Source: Siphonodentalium dalli (Eukaryota; Mollusca; Scaphopoda; Gadilida; Siphonodentaliidae). From it: a stretch of 64,000 nt of DNA. Shown here piece by piece: positions 1 to 11,100 of this stretch; position 1 is the first letter of the stretch, and each line of letters opens with the position of its first letter. The notes beneath the pieces were generated by a model. It ran no database searches. It saw nothing but the letters and a program-made list of their open reading frames with translations, and was not told where the DNA came from. The stretch lies in contig CP136063.1 in assembly GCA_032622095.1 (NCBI GenBank), positions 119,744,723 through 119,808,722 on the forward strand. The letters run 5' to 3'. The position numbers and the translations under genes are program-made.

Positions 1-880
1 ATCTATCTATCTATATCTATCCACGTCAATTTAAAAGTGATAAATAATTAAAAAAAAAACTTCTGTGAAAATTATATTCCCAAAAATGAGCAAGCAAAAC
101 ACAGTATTTTCATGAATGAAAAATATATTTTGCATACTATTTAATTATTCTTTGCTATGAACTCAAACAATTTTTATTTTTTGGTATAAAATAGATTAAA
201 CGGGATAATTGACCTAGCTATGCATCTGAAAACAATTTACTCACGGTGCGACAAAAACTTGAAAAGATCACCTTGACTCGAGCTGGGAATTTCCTGACGT
301 CATACATAATCTAAATATAGGCAAAAATTGCCAGCGACTGATGTAATTTTTACGCATTTAGCCAGTGATTTAGCAAGTTTTGGAGTAGCATTTCGATATA
401 TGGAGTTTTTGAATTATTATTAATGACTTCCATATATGGAATGCTATTCCAGAACTTTGACTTGTAGCACTAAAACCACGGAACCGGACACGAGTTAGTG
501 ACAGGGCGTATGAACCAGGGAATATGAACCGACACCGCACCATGTGTTGTTCCGTTTCACCGTCCCGGGTGTAATGTGGCGTTTATATTCCGTGTTTTTA
601 AACTAAAAATGGCTTGGCTAGCAATGTTTGTCTAGCAAAAGTAACCGGTAATCGGTAATGCCAATAAGGAGCTCGTCGCCAACAGCGCACCAAGGCGAAT
701 CGGTAATGACCTTTGCTTTTCTATTAGTTGTGACTACGGCTGCTTTTGAATATTGTCTGTCTTAAATTAAAGTTTTTTTCAAGTATAAGTACTAATAACC
801 ATCTATTTCAAGGTTTTTATATGGCACATTAGAAACGCATTATCAAACCGATATATCACTTTGCGATGTGTGTTGAAAGT
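1..880. other. Upstream non-coding sequence
   Basis: The window opens inside a short (ATCT)n microsatellite at about 1-23. An imperfect inverted repeat lies at about 378-455 (arms around 'agtagcatttcgatatatgg' and 'ccatatatggaatgctattc'), of unknown origin. I see no coding exon or recognisable RNA gene in the rest. Confidence 0.5.
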
Positions 881-2398
881 TAGGGGAGAGCGGGGCATGT
901 CGGAACATTTTGAATTCAATCACACATACATGGAAATGTGAGCATGGACCCCTTACTTTTTTCAACTTTTATTATAAAGTATATCAAAGAATTTAAATAT
1001 GGCATATCATTATGTATGATCTATTTCACTTTTACATGGAAAAGGTCGAAAATAAATTCGTTTCAACATGCCCCGGGTTGTTTGAAACCAGGGGCAAATT
1101 GGAACATCGACTGGGGTAAGTCAGAACACTGATCGCATAAGGAACACATATGAAATCAATGTATAATAGAGGTAAAACCACTAATATATTCCAATAACTA
1201 TATTAAATTGCTAGTATGAAATATAATATCTGAGTCCGGTAAATAAAGTATGTTCGAGAAATCGTCATCATTGGAAAACGCAACACATTCAATGAAAACG
1301 TCGTTTAACATACAGGAGGGACGTAGCATGGCAAATTTGGAGGGGGTCTTAGTGCTATCGATACAAACCTCCCAATTTGCCACACAGATAAATATTCATC
1401 AACGAAAACGTTTTTGAAATCATATTTAGGACATGATTGCAAGCAACTGAGATACATTCATCCATAATTAAATCTGATTTTTTTTCTCCATAATGGTTAG
1501 TTATACTAGCTCAATGCATAATTTTGATGGGGTTTTCCCGTACTTAAGTCGCACTATGGGGACATAATGGGGTGTTCCAACATTCCCCAAACGTGGAAAA
1601 GGGGTCTAGTCGACTCTAATGGTACACTATCTTGGAAAGACACTAATTAATCGGTATTTGTTTTATTTGTGACTGAAATGAAATGAAACTGGATCAATTG
1701 ACATAATTTACACCCTTTACGTCTCAAAATTTTATCTTGAACATTGATGAAACATGAAAATCGAAAAAATTATTTTTGTGCATATCTCTTACACCAGTCC
1801 GAATTTTTGTGTGTTATTTGTGCATACAACAGGGGGGGGGGTCGGAAAAAAAATTCAGGCACGTATGGCATTTTTTCCCTTTCGATCATTTTTTGTACCC
1901 ACCCACCCCCACCGCCAAATTTTTTTCCGTTTACGGCAGTTTTTTCCGACCATTTTTTGACACCCACCCCCCCCCCTTTTAACACTAAAACAGATATTTG
2001 CGGGGGGAAATTCACTGTAAACAGCTGTATATGAATTTCTGTGCATACTATTTATCATGGATGTTAACATGGACATGTAAATAGGAATGAGTCATTTTGA
2101 GGTCATTCGGCCAAAAAAACATGGCTGCCAGCGGCCATCTTGGATTTCAAAATTTGCAACAAAATACAACACGATAACTGCCTGCAGTCAGTTTACCAGT
2201 TAGAATTACATTATTTCTCTCATTCAAAGTGGTTTTGAAGCCCAACTCATTGCCAAAACACTAAAAAAAACAAGCAGAAATTGTTTTTTTAGTTGCGGAA
2301 AAAATTGCTTGTTGATGGCATACGTGCCGGAAAAAAAAAACAAGAGAGATGGGGTGTTTCAATATACCCCACGTTCCAACATGCCCCGGTCTCCCCTA
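881..2398. mobile_element. TIR element, 1.5 kb, non-autonomous DNA transposon
   Basis: Both ends carry the same roughly 28-bp terminal sequence in opposite orientation: left 881-908 begins 'taggggagagcggggcatgt', and the right end, read on the minus strand from 2398, begins 'taggggagaccggggcatgt'. The flanks agree with a TA dinucleotide target. No transposase reading frame is present. The interior holds G/C homopolymer runs (1832-1975) and a stray monomer of the 160-bp array family (about 2041-2155). The terminus type is common in animal genomes, but I cannot assign a superfamily. Confidence 0.7.
2041..2155 (+). repeat. Isolated monomer of the ~160-bp array family
   Basis: This stretch matches the monomers of the large arrays at 41.5-49 kb in order: 'catggatgttaacat', 'gacatgta', 'gagtcatttt', 'gtcattcggcca', 'ccatcttggatttcaaaat'. 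It stands alone inside the TIR element at 881-2398, without head or tail sequences. Confidence 0.7.
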
Positions 2399-2818
2399 TA
2401 CTAGTAGTAGTATACAATACATGCAAATAGTAGGCCTATACTATAGTACTACATGATTCAATGATTGATTCTCTGAATTTCATTTTACTTCAAATTGTTT
2501 ACCAAAACTTAAAAGAAATGGCTGGGTGGCTTGGTGGAAATGTTCGAGGACGATGGCGTGTTTGGCGTGTCTCAGATGTGACGCCACAAGGACCAGCAGT
2601 GGTCACCAAAAAAAACACGGCCATTTGCAGGGCTACCTATAATAGTCTTTTCTAAAGATTGACTCTGCACATTGCTTCAAATCTAAGAACCTTCTTGTAA
2701 GATTCGCACTTCCATTGCCAGTCCACGCCCCTCAATAACACATAGATAAATGAAAATATGCCCCCGCCCAAATGCGAGATTGGGATTCAGATTTAAATGA
2801 AAATATGCCCCCGCCTAT
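2399..2818. other. Non-coding gap
   Basis: I see no exon or RNA gene. The phrase 'aaaatatgcccccgcc' occurs twice (about 2753 and 2800), next to 'caaatgcgagattg', which also appears on the far side of the neighbouring palindromic element and may belong to its host repeat. Confidence 0.4.
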
Positions 2819-3264
2819 GGAAGCCAAATACACATTTATTAATAATTGCGCTTCAGCGCAATCATATTGCGCTTTAAATAGCGCAATTAAATTGCGCGGT
2901 AGCGCAATCCAGCTTGATTCATATCAATTACGCTGAAGCGCAATTGAATTGCGCTGTTCAAAGCGCAATTATTGTTACAAGCTTACACCCCTGAATAGAT
3001 CATTTTCTAATGGATGTATTCTTCAATTAACTGGGGGGGGGGTAGCCATATATGGAAATTTAATTGCGCTTCACTGCAATTCAATTGCGCTTCAGCAATT
3101 AATTTTGAATTGCGCTGAAGCACAATTGAATTGCACTGAAGCACAATAGATTTACACTGTAGCGCATTAGATTTACACTGAAGCGCAATTGAATTGCACT
3201 ATAGCTGAAACGCAATTAAATTGCGCTGAAGCACAATTATTAATAATTGTGAATTTGGCCTCCA
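2819..3264. mobile_element. Palindromic element made of AATTGCGCT/AGCGCAATT modules
   Basis: The two ends are inverted copies over about 44 bp: the left 'gccaaatacacatttattaa' matches the minus-strand reading of the right end 'gccaaattcacaattattaa', and both run on into 'ataattg(c/t)gcttcagcgcaat'. Between them the sequence is almost wholly built of short self-complementary modules of the form AATTGCGCT-NN-AGCGCAATT and decayed versions. A G run interrupts it near 3031. No reading frame. It looks like a fold-back or MITE-like element whose interior has expanded by short palindromic repeats. Confidence 0.65.
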
Positions 3265-4285
3265 ATATCCGCCCAAATGCGAGATTGCAATGAATGCCTG
3301 TCATGGGTGGCTATATAGGCATATAACATTTTAACTTTCATGTGAGATCCCAATGAGTGCCTTCGTTCTCATATAATATTTTAACCTAACATGCGAGATT
3401 GCAATGAATGCCTTGCTCGGCATATAACGTAAATACCATGCAGTATAGGCCTACCACACCCTCCCCGACAAACGTCCCTGTCCCACACGGATACTTCGCG
3501 TTCCAATACGTTAGAAATCGACCCATGGCATTGGAGCGTATTGTATTTGAAATTGTGGCCCAACCCATCACCCCAAAATATTTTTACCGAAGTTGGGAGT
3601 ACACCCATGTCGCCATGCCCATGCATGCCTAGGTTATATTTGTCTTTGGAAACAACTAGACTATATATTATAAAGTGACACTAGTGATAGCTATGTGTAG
3701 CACTTGTGCACATACATATTTGGCATATATACAATATACATCTATATGTCAGGCAATTTAACCAGCTTGATTTGGTTTGAGGGACATCTCGATGTACCAT
3801 TCCGATCAACACATGTGCTCGCGCTTTATTTGTAGACGGGGGGGGTTCACATCATACCCCATTGCCATGAGGCCACCACCCCACCCCCCTGGAATGCGGA
3901 ATACCACTTAATACAAAGGGTGGAATACGTAATACCAGTTAATAGCCATAGGCCATATACAGTTCAAGGACTAATGATAAATTTTCTATTGCCGTACGAA
4001 CGCCGGTCATCCCGCAGTGTCCGGGGCCACGTCTATAATGACGATGATCGACGATTTGTATGTCAAACCGTGAATTTATTGTGACAAAAATCGCATTTAT
4101 ATTATTATTATGATCATTTTTGGAAGGTCGACAGGCGTACGAATATCGGTATTTTTGGAATACCGAATAGGCCTACCTCCTAACAGAGTGGCCGGAATAC
4201 GGCGTACCTCATAACAGGGCGTGGAATACGGCGTACGAAAAGGGGGTGTGGGCCTCTGCCATGTCAGACAGTGGTAAACTCATCC
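3265..4285. other. Non-coding gap
   Basis: No gene is recognised. Short phrases recur, such as 'gcgagattgcaatgaatgcc' (about 3281 and 3390) and 'ggaatacggcgtacc' (about 4192-4235). Open frames here lack any recognisable domain. Confidence 0.4.
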
Positions 4286-4783
4286 TAATTAAAGGTACTC
4301 AATCCGATAAAACTCCTCTCAATTACTATTTCAATGGCTTCGGGGGTCAAAAATATTTGATTCGAGTCGAGGAAGTCACCCATCAAAGCTCAGATTTGTT
4401 AGATATCGATTTTAGAAATCTATTATTTTTCATTATCGGGAATACTTTCTGGCCCAGAACACAGTCAAAATTGCGTTATTATTACCACTTGATTTTAGAG
4501 TTATCCATCCTTGTCTGTTTGAATAGTGTTTTGGTGTACACATCTCGAGCAGATTACGAAATTGAATGCAATTATTAGTATACTCATCTCGAGAAAATAA
4601 CAAATTTCAAAAATCAATATCTAATAACTCTGAGCTTTGTTTGATGGGTTCCTCGACTCGAATCAAATATTTTTTACCCCTAAAGCCAAAGAAATAGTAA
4701 TATAGGACCCTCTGATCGGATTGTTGTTGTTGGAATCTGTTGAGATGGGGACCCTCTGATCGGATTGAGTACCTTTAATAACC
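4286..4783. mobile_element. Fold-back element, ~0.5 kb
   Basis: The left arm (4286-4425) and right arm (about 4595-4783) are inverted copies of each other. Both ends read 'ttaaaggtactcaatccgat', and further in both contain 'aaatatttgattcgagtcga' and 'aaagctcag'. The arms differ by small indels. No transposase frame is visible. It lies about 350 bp upstream of the NIPP1 start codon, so it may sit in or near the promoter. Confidence 0.7.
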
Positions 4784-4871
4784 TTATTTTGACGTTTGGC
4801 ATAAACACAGGTCTTTATTATTCATCATAGTATCAAGATATATTTAATATATGGAAGCATTGCCCCACTCA

Positions 4872-5125
4872 AAAATTATCTCCCTCCCTTGGAAACTCTC
4901 TTCCATGAAGAGATTTATTTAATCAATACTAATTCCCGGTTAGAGATACTTGAGAGCAGCTACTTTTGCCAGACAATCATTGCATGACGGAAAATTATCT
5001 CCCTTGAGAAAACTCTCTTCCGCGAATAGATAGCATTCGTCAATACAGTGCTTCCCAGTTACAGATACCTGCTTCCCAGTTACATATAACTGGTTGCAGG
5101 TACTTTTGCTAGACAAACATTGTAT
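4872..5125 (+). promoter_or_regulatory. Tandemly duplicated NIPP1 upstream/5'UTR segment
   Basis: Two direct copies about 119 bp apart lie immediately upstream of the NIPP1 start codon. Copy 1 (4872-4984) and copy 2 (4991-5125) share 'aaaattatctccct', 'aaactctcttcc', 'cccagttacagatac'-like sequence and 'acttttgc(c/t)agacaa(t/a)cattg'. The second ends 14 bases before the ATG. I infer a duplicated proximal promoter or 5'UTR. No TATA box is obvious. An in-frame stop at 5031-5033 excludes a longer N terminus. Confidence 0.5.
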
Positions 5126-5138
5126 ATTTTGCTTTAAG

Positions 5139-5182
5139 ATGGATTCTGTGCCGCTTGTAAACAATTTTCAAGTTCCTTCATG
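5139..5182 (+). CDS. PPP1R8: PPP1R8 exon 1
   Basis: It encodes 14 residues plus two bases of the Trp codon, ending in FQVPS(W), the counterpart of human FDCPTW. The donor is tg|gtaaat, phase 2, matching the one-base start of exon 2. It was found by its motif and phase, since it is too short to stand out as a reading frame. Moderate risk of being a lookalike, but motif, phase and the upstream stop all agree. Confidence 0.85.
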
Positions 5183-8100
5183 GTAAATTTTTATTATTCC
5201 AACTGACGAATTCTAAATAATATCAAATGCATTGTATATAATATAGAATTGTTGCAACGTATGTTAATTGTCACGCTTATTTCGTTTTTGAGAAGTATGT
5301 TTGCGAACTTGGTGTTGCCATTTTTCGATTGCCTACAATTTGCAATTTGCAAAACGCACAGGGACGAGATTATGACTGGTCACAGTTACTGGACATAAAG
5401 TCCCAAAAATAAGGATTTAATCGAGTTTAGAAATCGGTATCCTTATAAAAATGTTCCAAAAATAAGGTTTTAATCGAGTTTAGAAATCGGTATCCTTATA
5501 AAAAAGTTGTTTTTTTATAAGGATACCGATTTCTAAACTCGATTAAAACCTTATTTTTGGGACTTTATGTCCAGTATTACTATTATTAGGCAGTAACTGT
5601 GGACTGGTGAAGATATATTCTCTTGGCAACAAGTGGGAAATATATCACAATGACACATGCTTTGTAAAATGTGGTTAAAGACATGTTATGTACGTGTTTG
5701 GGTGCGTGAACCTGATCAGTTAGTATCCAGGCACTCTATGGCCCAAGTATGGGTCTATTGGGTCAGTATGCCAACTGGAGGAATGTGGGTAACCGAGAGG
5801 TACTCAGGTAGCGAACTGGTTTCTCGTGCTAGCGGACCGGGGATCGCAATTAACCTGTCCTGGTCAGGGTATTCTGACCAAAATCAGAACTCGGTCAGAT
5901 ACCAAGTTTGTCAGGATGAAAAGTCTCATTCGAGATCACTGAATAAAGATACAAAAGGCCTAAAAAAAAAATACATTTGTTTCCGCTAACGAGCTGAACA
6001 AAATTAGGGTAGGTAGGTAGGCTTAACTTTTTTTTTTTTTGTTAACTTTTTTTTTTCAGTATCTTTAAAAATAATTGTATAATACTTGTCAATAACCCAA
6101 ACTATGCACTTCTTAGCCCCAATCAGGTTAACCCAGATGACAGAGGAACTAGAAACTCCAATTCAATCTTACATATGCTTTAATATTTACATTTATCATA
6201 TGACTCAATCATTATTTACGTTGGAAAGCATACATGTCATAAATCAATTTCATATGAACTACTAGTTCATATCACCTTCCGATAATTTGATTGGTTTGTT
6301 GACAAAAAGTGTGTTCTGATTTTGGCTGAATGGCAGCCTGAGCCGAGCCGCATCTCTAACTAAATGCAGGTCAAATTCGTGCGCGTCAATCAACGCGATG
6401 CCGAAATTCTCGCAATTATAATCTTGAAATATATAGTTTTGGACATTGTTATACGATAAATAGAATATGTAATTCGTATTTATCTAATAAACATACGATA
6501 TAATGTCACAAACTGAGAACAGAATAGCGCACTATATCTTCGCGTGCATATTATTTCTGCTAGTTCACCAGGTGTAATTGGGCTTCCGGTGCAATGAAGT
6601 GACGTCACATTAACCTTTTGCTGCCGATGTCATATAGCTATTTAGTGATTTGTGTGCGTTTTGGACATCATAATCAATTTATAGGTGTCATATGATAAAT
6701 AGAATATGTAATTCGTGTTTCTCTCATATGATATTTATGAAACTCGTCACGAATTTTCAGTTTTCTCTCGCCAGAGGCTCGAGAAAACTGAAAATTCGTG
6801 ACGAGTTTCATAAATATCATATGAGAGAAACACGAATTACATATCCTCTATATATACCAGTCTATATACTAATATAGTCTTTGATAATCCTAATATTTCC
6901 CATATGGTCTGGCGACAACTGGAGTCAGTCCAGCACCACTGCACTGTTCACAGATTGGAGTGACCATCTTGTACCGATCTCTACCTTCTCCTCCGCATTC
7001 AGTGAAGGATCTAGGTATTTTTTGGGGACACCTGATTCTGGGCAATGACATGATGAAGGCATAACCTGAAGGCCTGAGCGGAGGAAGGTTTGGGAGGGAT
7101 GACTCCCTGCTGATGGTGGGGGTTCTCCCCCTGGACATTTTTTGAAAATCCATTGCATTTAGAGCTAATCCAGGGCACTTTGAGTCAGTATTTTGAATTT
7201 TACTGAGAGGTCAATTTGATCAAGTTTCTCAAGCATAACTTTGGAAAATGTTTATATATGTATGGATTGGAAATGCTTATAAGTCATTGTCAGATATCTT
7301 TTGGTTCAATGGATTATGCTTATCCTGCTTGAAATGAGACTTACCATTATCACTCTAATTCATATAATTGGCTATTTTATAAAATTCAAGTAAGACACAT
7401 ATACTACATGTAGTACAGAAACAATGTCTATTAAGTTAGTAATTACTATTTATAGTACTAATCTCTATATTAATTATTCATTTCAATTATGAGATCCCAT
7501 CTGATAACCAGGTTGATTCGATCAAATTGTTAATGTTCCTGTACTGTATTTGATTGAAATACTGAAGTCTGAAGGCTGAATGATAACAAACCTGAACTGA
7601 AACTATTTAAAAGTTTTCACAGTTGAAAGCTAGATAAAGCCAAACATACTTTACAGTATGATTCCAACTGTTAAACTTAAATCTTTTTGTAAACTTAAAT
7701 TTCTTATGTCAATATATATAAATGTTTTGCATCTTGTTATGATATGAATTGGGGACCTAAATCCAATTTTTTGTTTTTGCAATGGCAATAAAAAGTTTAG
7801 GGTCGGGGTTTAAAATAGGGTCGGTCGGGTTAACGGAAACAAACGTCTTTTTTTTTTCAGGCCGACTTCCCCCGATTAGCCCTACAACACTTGTCCAGGT
7901 ATGTTGTCGTGGGTGCAGTACACTGTCCGATCGGGTGCGGACATTAGTGGCTGACCCGTGTACATGCCTCGGTGTGTGCACGTTAAAGAACGCTACTGGA
8001 GTCACCACAGGGTTATAAAGTTACTCGGCCATGGTAGCACCTGGACCAGTGCATCTACAACCAGAATTGGTTCCTGCACTGTAATATCTACAGATACAGA

Positions 8101-11100
8101 ATGTAGCATTCTAGTATTCTACTAACTAACATCGCTGAAAATCTAAAAAAATTGACCATACCACTCTGTAGAAAACATTGTCTGAACTACGCTCAATTTG
8201 AAATATTTACTACTGAAATTGGGATGCATCAATCGGCAATAAACTAACGAAAAACAATTTCACCATCGAGAGTCACTGCATTTAATTATTATATAACAAT
8301 GACTGTGTGTTGTCAATTTGGATATAATATTTGTAAAAATTATACTTTGAACATGATTATTTGATCACCCTACCAGTAGTGATGGGCGGTTAACCGAGAA
8401 AACAACTCGGTTTCGGTTTAAAACGATTACCGACCGACGTGATTCTGCCCCAACCGACGTTACGTTTTTTTTTTTGTATGTTTATTTTTCACTTGAATCG
8501 ACTTGAAAGTTGATACTATTGTCAAATTATTGGCCTCCATGTTCAATAATGTATTGGAATGTGTAAATTTTGACTCGGCAACCGCGTTGTTATCATTATC
8601 GTAAGCGACCGTTTTTGTTCTATTTCAACAGTCGAGCGACGCCCGATTAACTGTTTAAGACACACAGCAAACATGAATCCATCTAAGTGTGACTGTTTAA
8701 TTTGAACTTATGTTTAAATTTTATTCCATTCAGGGGACAAATATTTATTAGCCGGCGTCAATGCGAGTCTTGTGACGTAATTCAAATGCTTTCGATCAAA
8801 CATTCTTCTCTGTCGCACTCATATTTCGTCATCTCTGAACGCAACACATGGTACAAAAATTACGTCGCTTTGGTGATTGGGTGCATGGCGGGATTAATTT
8901 AAATATAAGTCATGTTGGTGACAGTAATCGCTGTTTTAATTTACTTAATTCCCATCTGCAATGGTTCTCTGCACTTAACTGAATATATGGATTGGCAGAA
9001 CCAGTTATTACTAAGAGAGTATTGATAGGGACTGAGTGGAGAGACCAAGGGCAGGTGCAGCCGAGAAGGTGCATCATCGACCTAATTATGACACAGAAAT
9101 ATTAATAATGCAGTGTGTTTTATGCTTCCCAAATCCCTGACGTATTCCCGTTTACTATGAAATTACTGCACCGTGCGTCTTTTTGTAAAAATGCACAACT
9201 CTCCACTGATTAAGTAGTTCAAAATGCACAAAATACTTAAGATAAATAACAACTGTTAAAATACGTAGTATTTCGTTAATATATCGAACTACTGATTCAG
9301 CTGCGATATCAGACGTGGATGGGGAAATTGGGAATTAGCCCCAAATTAGCTGCAACATCGCACGATCCTCTTAATCTCGACACAATTGTCTTCATTCTTG
9401 ATTAATACCTACCGAATCTTGGCACATTGAACTCTCTTAACACATATACGCAATCTACTTAAAAAAAAAAAAAACGAAAACCGAGAGTCAACTCTTTTAG
9501 TCCAAACCGAAACCGTAACCTAGTCAAAATTTCAAAACCGCCCATCACTACCTACCAGAGTGTTTCACATCACTTTAATTTTGGCAAAAGTTTAAATGGC
9601 AAGGCCAAACCAAAAAAAGATCATTGTTTCTGGTGTCATGCCTCAGCCCAGACTTAGTCAGATTCAGAATACACGATGATGATAAAAATAACAATATATA
9701 TATAGTATCACAATGGTATGTTGATCCGTGTCATAGTATCACGTCGAGTTGAGGTGGGCAGATTGTCAGATCAAACGAGCTGCCCAGGCCCACCTCAATT
9801 ATTATATGACTATGTGCATCTTCCCTAAAGGCTAAATACCAAGTCTTGGATTTTACTCATTTCATGACTAAATACATTGCACGTTATGATATTTGTTGTC
9901 CAATCTTTGTTGCAAACCCTTGCATCAAAGATCTGTGATAGTTTTATTTTAGTTGTAAAACTTTTGTCATACAGTAGCATAGTACGATATGCAAGGTAGC
10001 AATTTCTCTTACTGCACACTATGTGATCGGAATCATATGGTCTAGTCTGGTCTAGCAGTCATTATCAGAGTTTAGACGGATTTTCCGACACAATGATTTT
10101 GATGTTTTTAGTTATTTCTTGATGATTTATGGTCTTTTTTTTATAGTCCTCGCATTTCAAGTCAGATAAGCATGGATACGATCCCCATTGGGCCCATTCC
10201 CCATTCAATGCTTCTTAATATTTGTCGTCTTCTTTCAAATTGTATTTACTCTGTGACTTGAGTAAAGGACAATAACCATTGTTGTTATGGAGTGAAACAT
10301 ATAAATGTTGTGCGACCAAATTAATACTCTGATTGGCAACTTCACATGAATCGCACACAATCAGTTGTAGAAAATGTGCTACGACCCAGATCATGCGACA
10401 AAATATAGATGTTGTGGCCATATTAAAGGCACAGCTCATTCAGGAGTCAGTTCACAAGTACGTGGTCACCTTAGAATAATGGAATTGTTCTGATTTAGTG
10501 TCAAATTGTCAATAAGAGTGATGAGACTTTGATCATTAATTGTAGATTCACTACTACATGTAGCAGATGCCACTTGCTTGTGTAAGAAACACTTATCTTA
10601 ATAAGTTGATAAAAGGTGGTTCAAGATGTCAACATTGTGTTGACCCTTGAGCGGGCAAGCTTGACTTAACAATTAATTTAACAAATGTGTGAGCTTATGT
10701 ATGAAATAATATGACAATGACACTTGTCATGTGATATTTCATGCAGCTTATGTGTATTTCTGCATAAAACATTATCGGCTGAATTCTGGTCTCAGGTCTA
10801 GACCACCCTAATAATCACGGTGTTCCATGTCAGGACTTGGTCTCGCGAAACCGCCTGGTCGCAAGCTGGGATCGCCGCATTGTTGTACAATCAACGACAA
10901 TCGATGAAAATCTATGGACAAAAGCGTGCTGAGCGCTGCATCGAGGTTGGTGTCTCCAAACTTGAGCATGTGAAAGTGGCTTATATCTGTGTTATATAGC
11001 GGTATATGTATGCCGTCGCCGCTCGACGGGGATCACGGGATAGGGGTGGTGCGGATTTCTCACCCCATATAAATGCGGATGTCACGACGTTCTCAGTTTT

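Noticed and set aside
4246-4578. 110-codon frame upstream of NIPP1 as a possible gene or upstream exon
   Set aside because: It lies across the left arm of a fold-back element, and the frame has no recognised domain.
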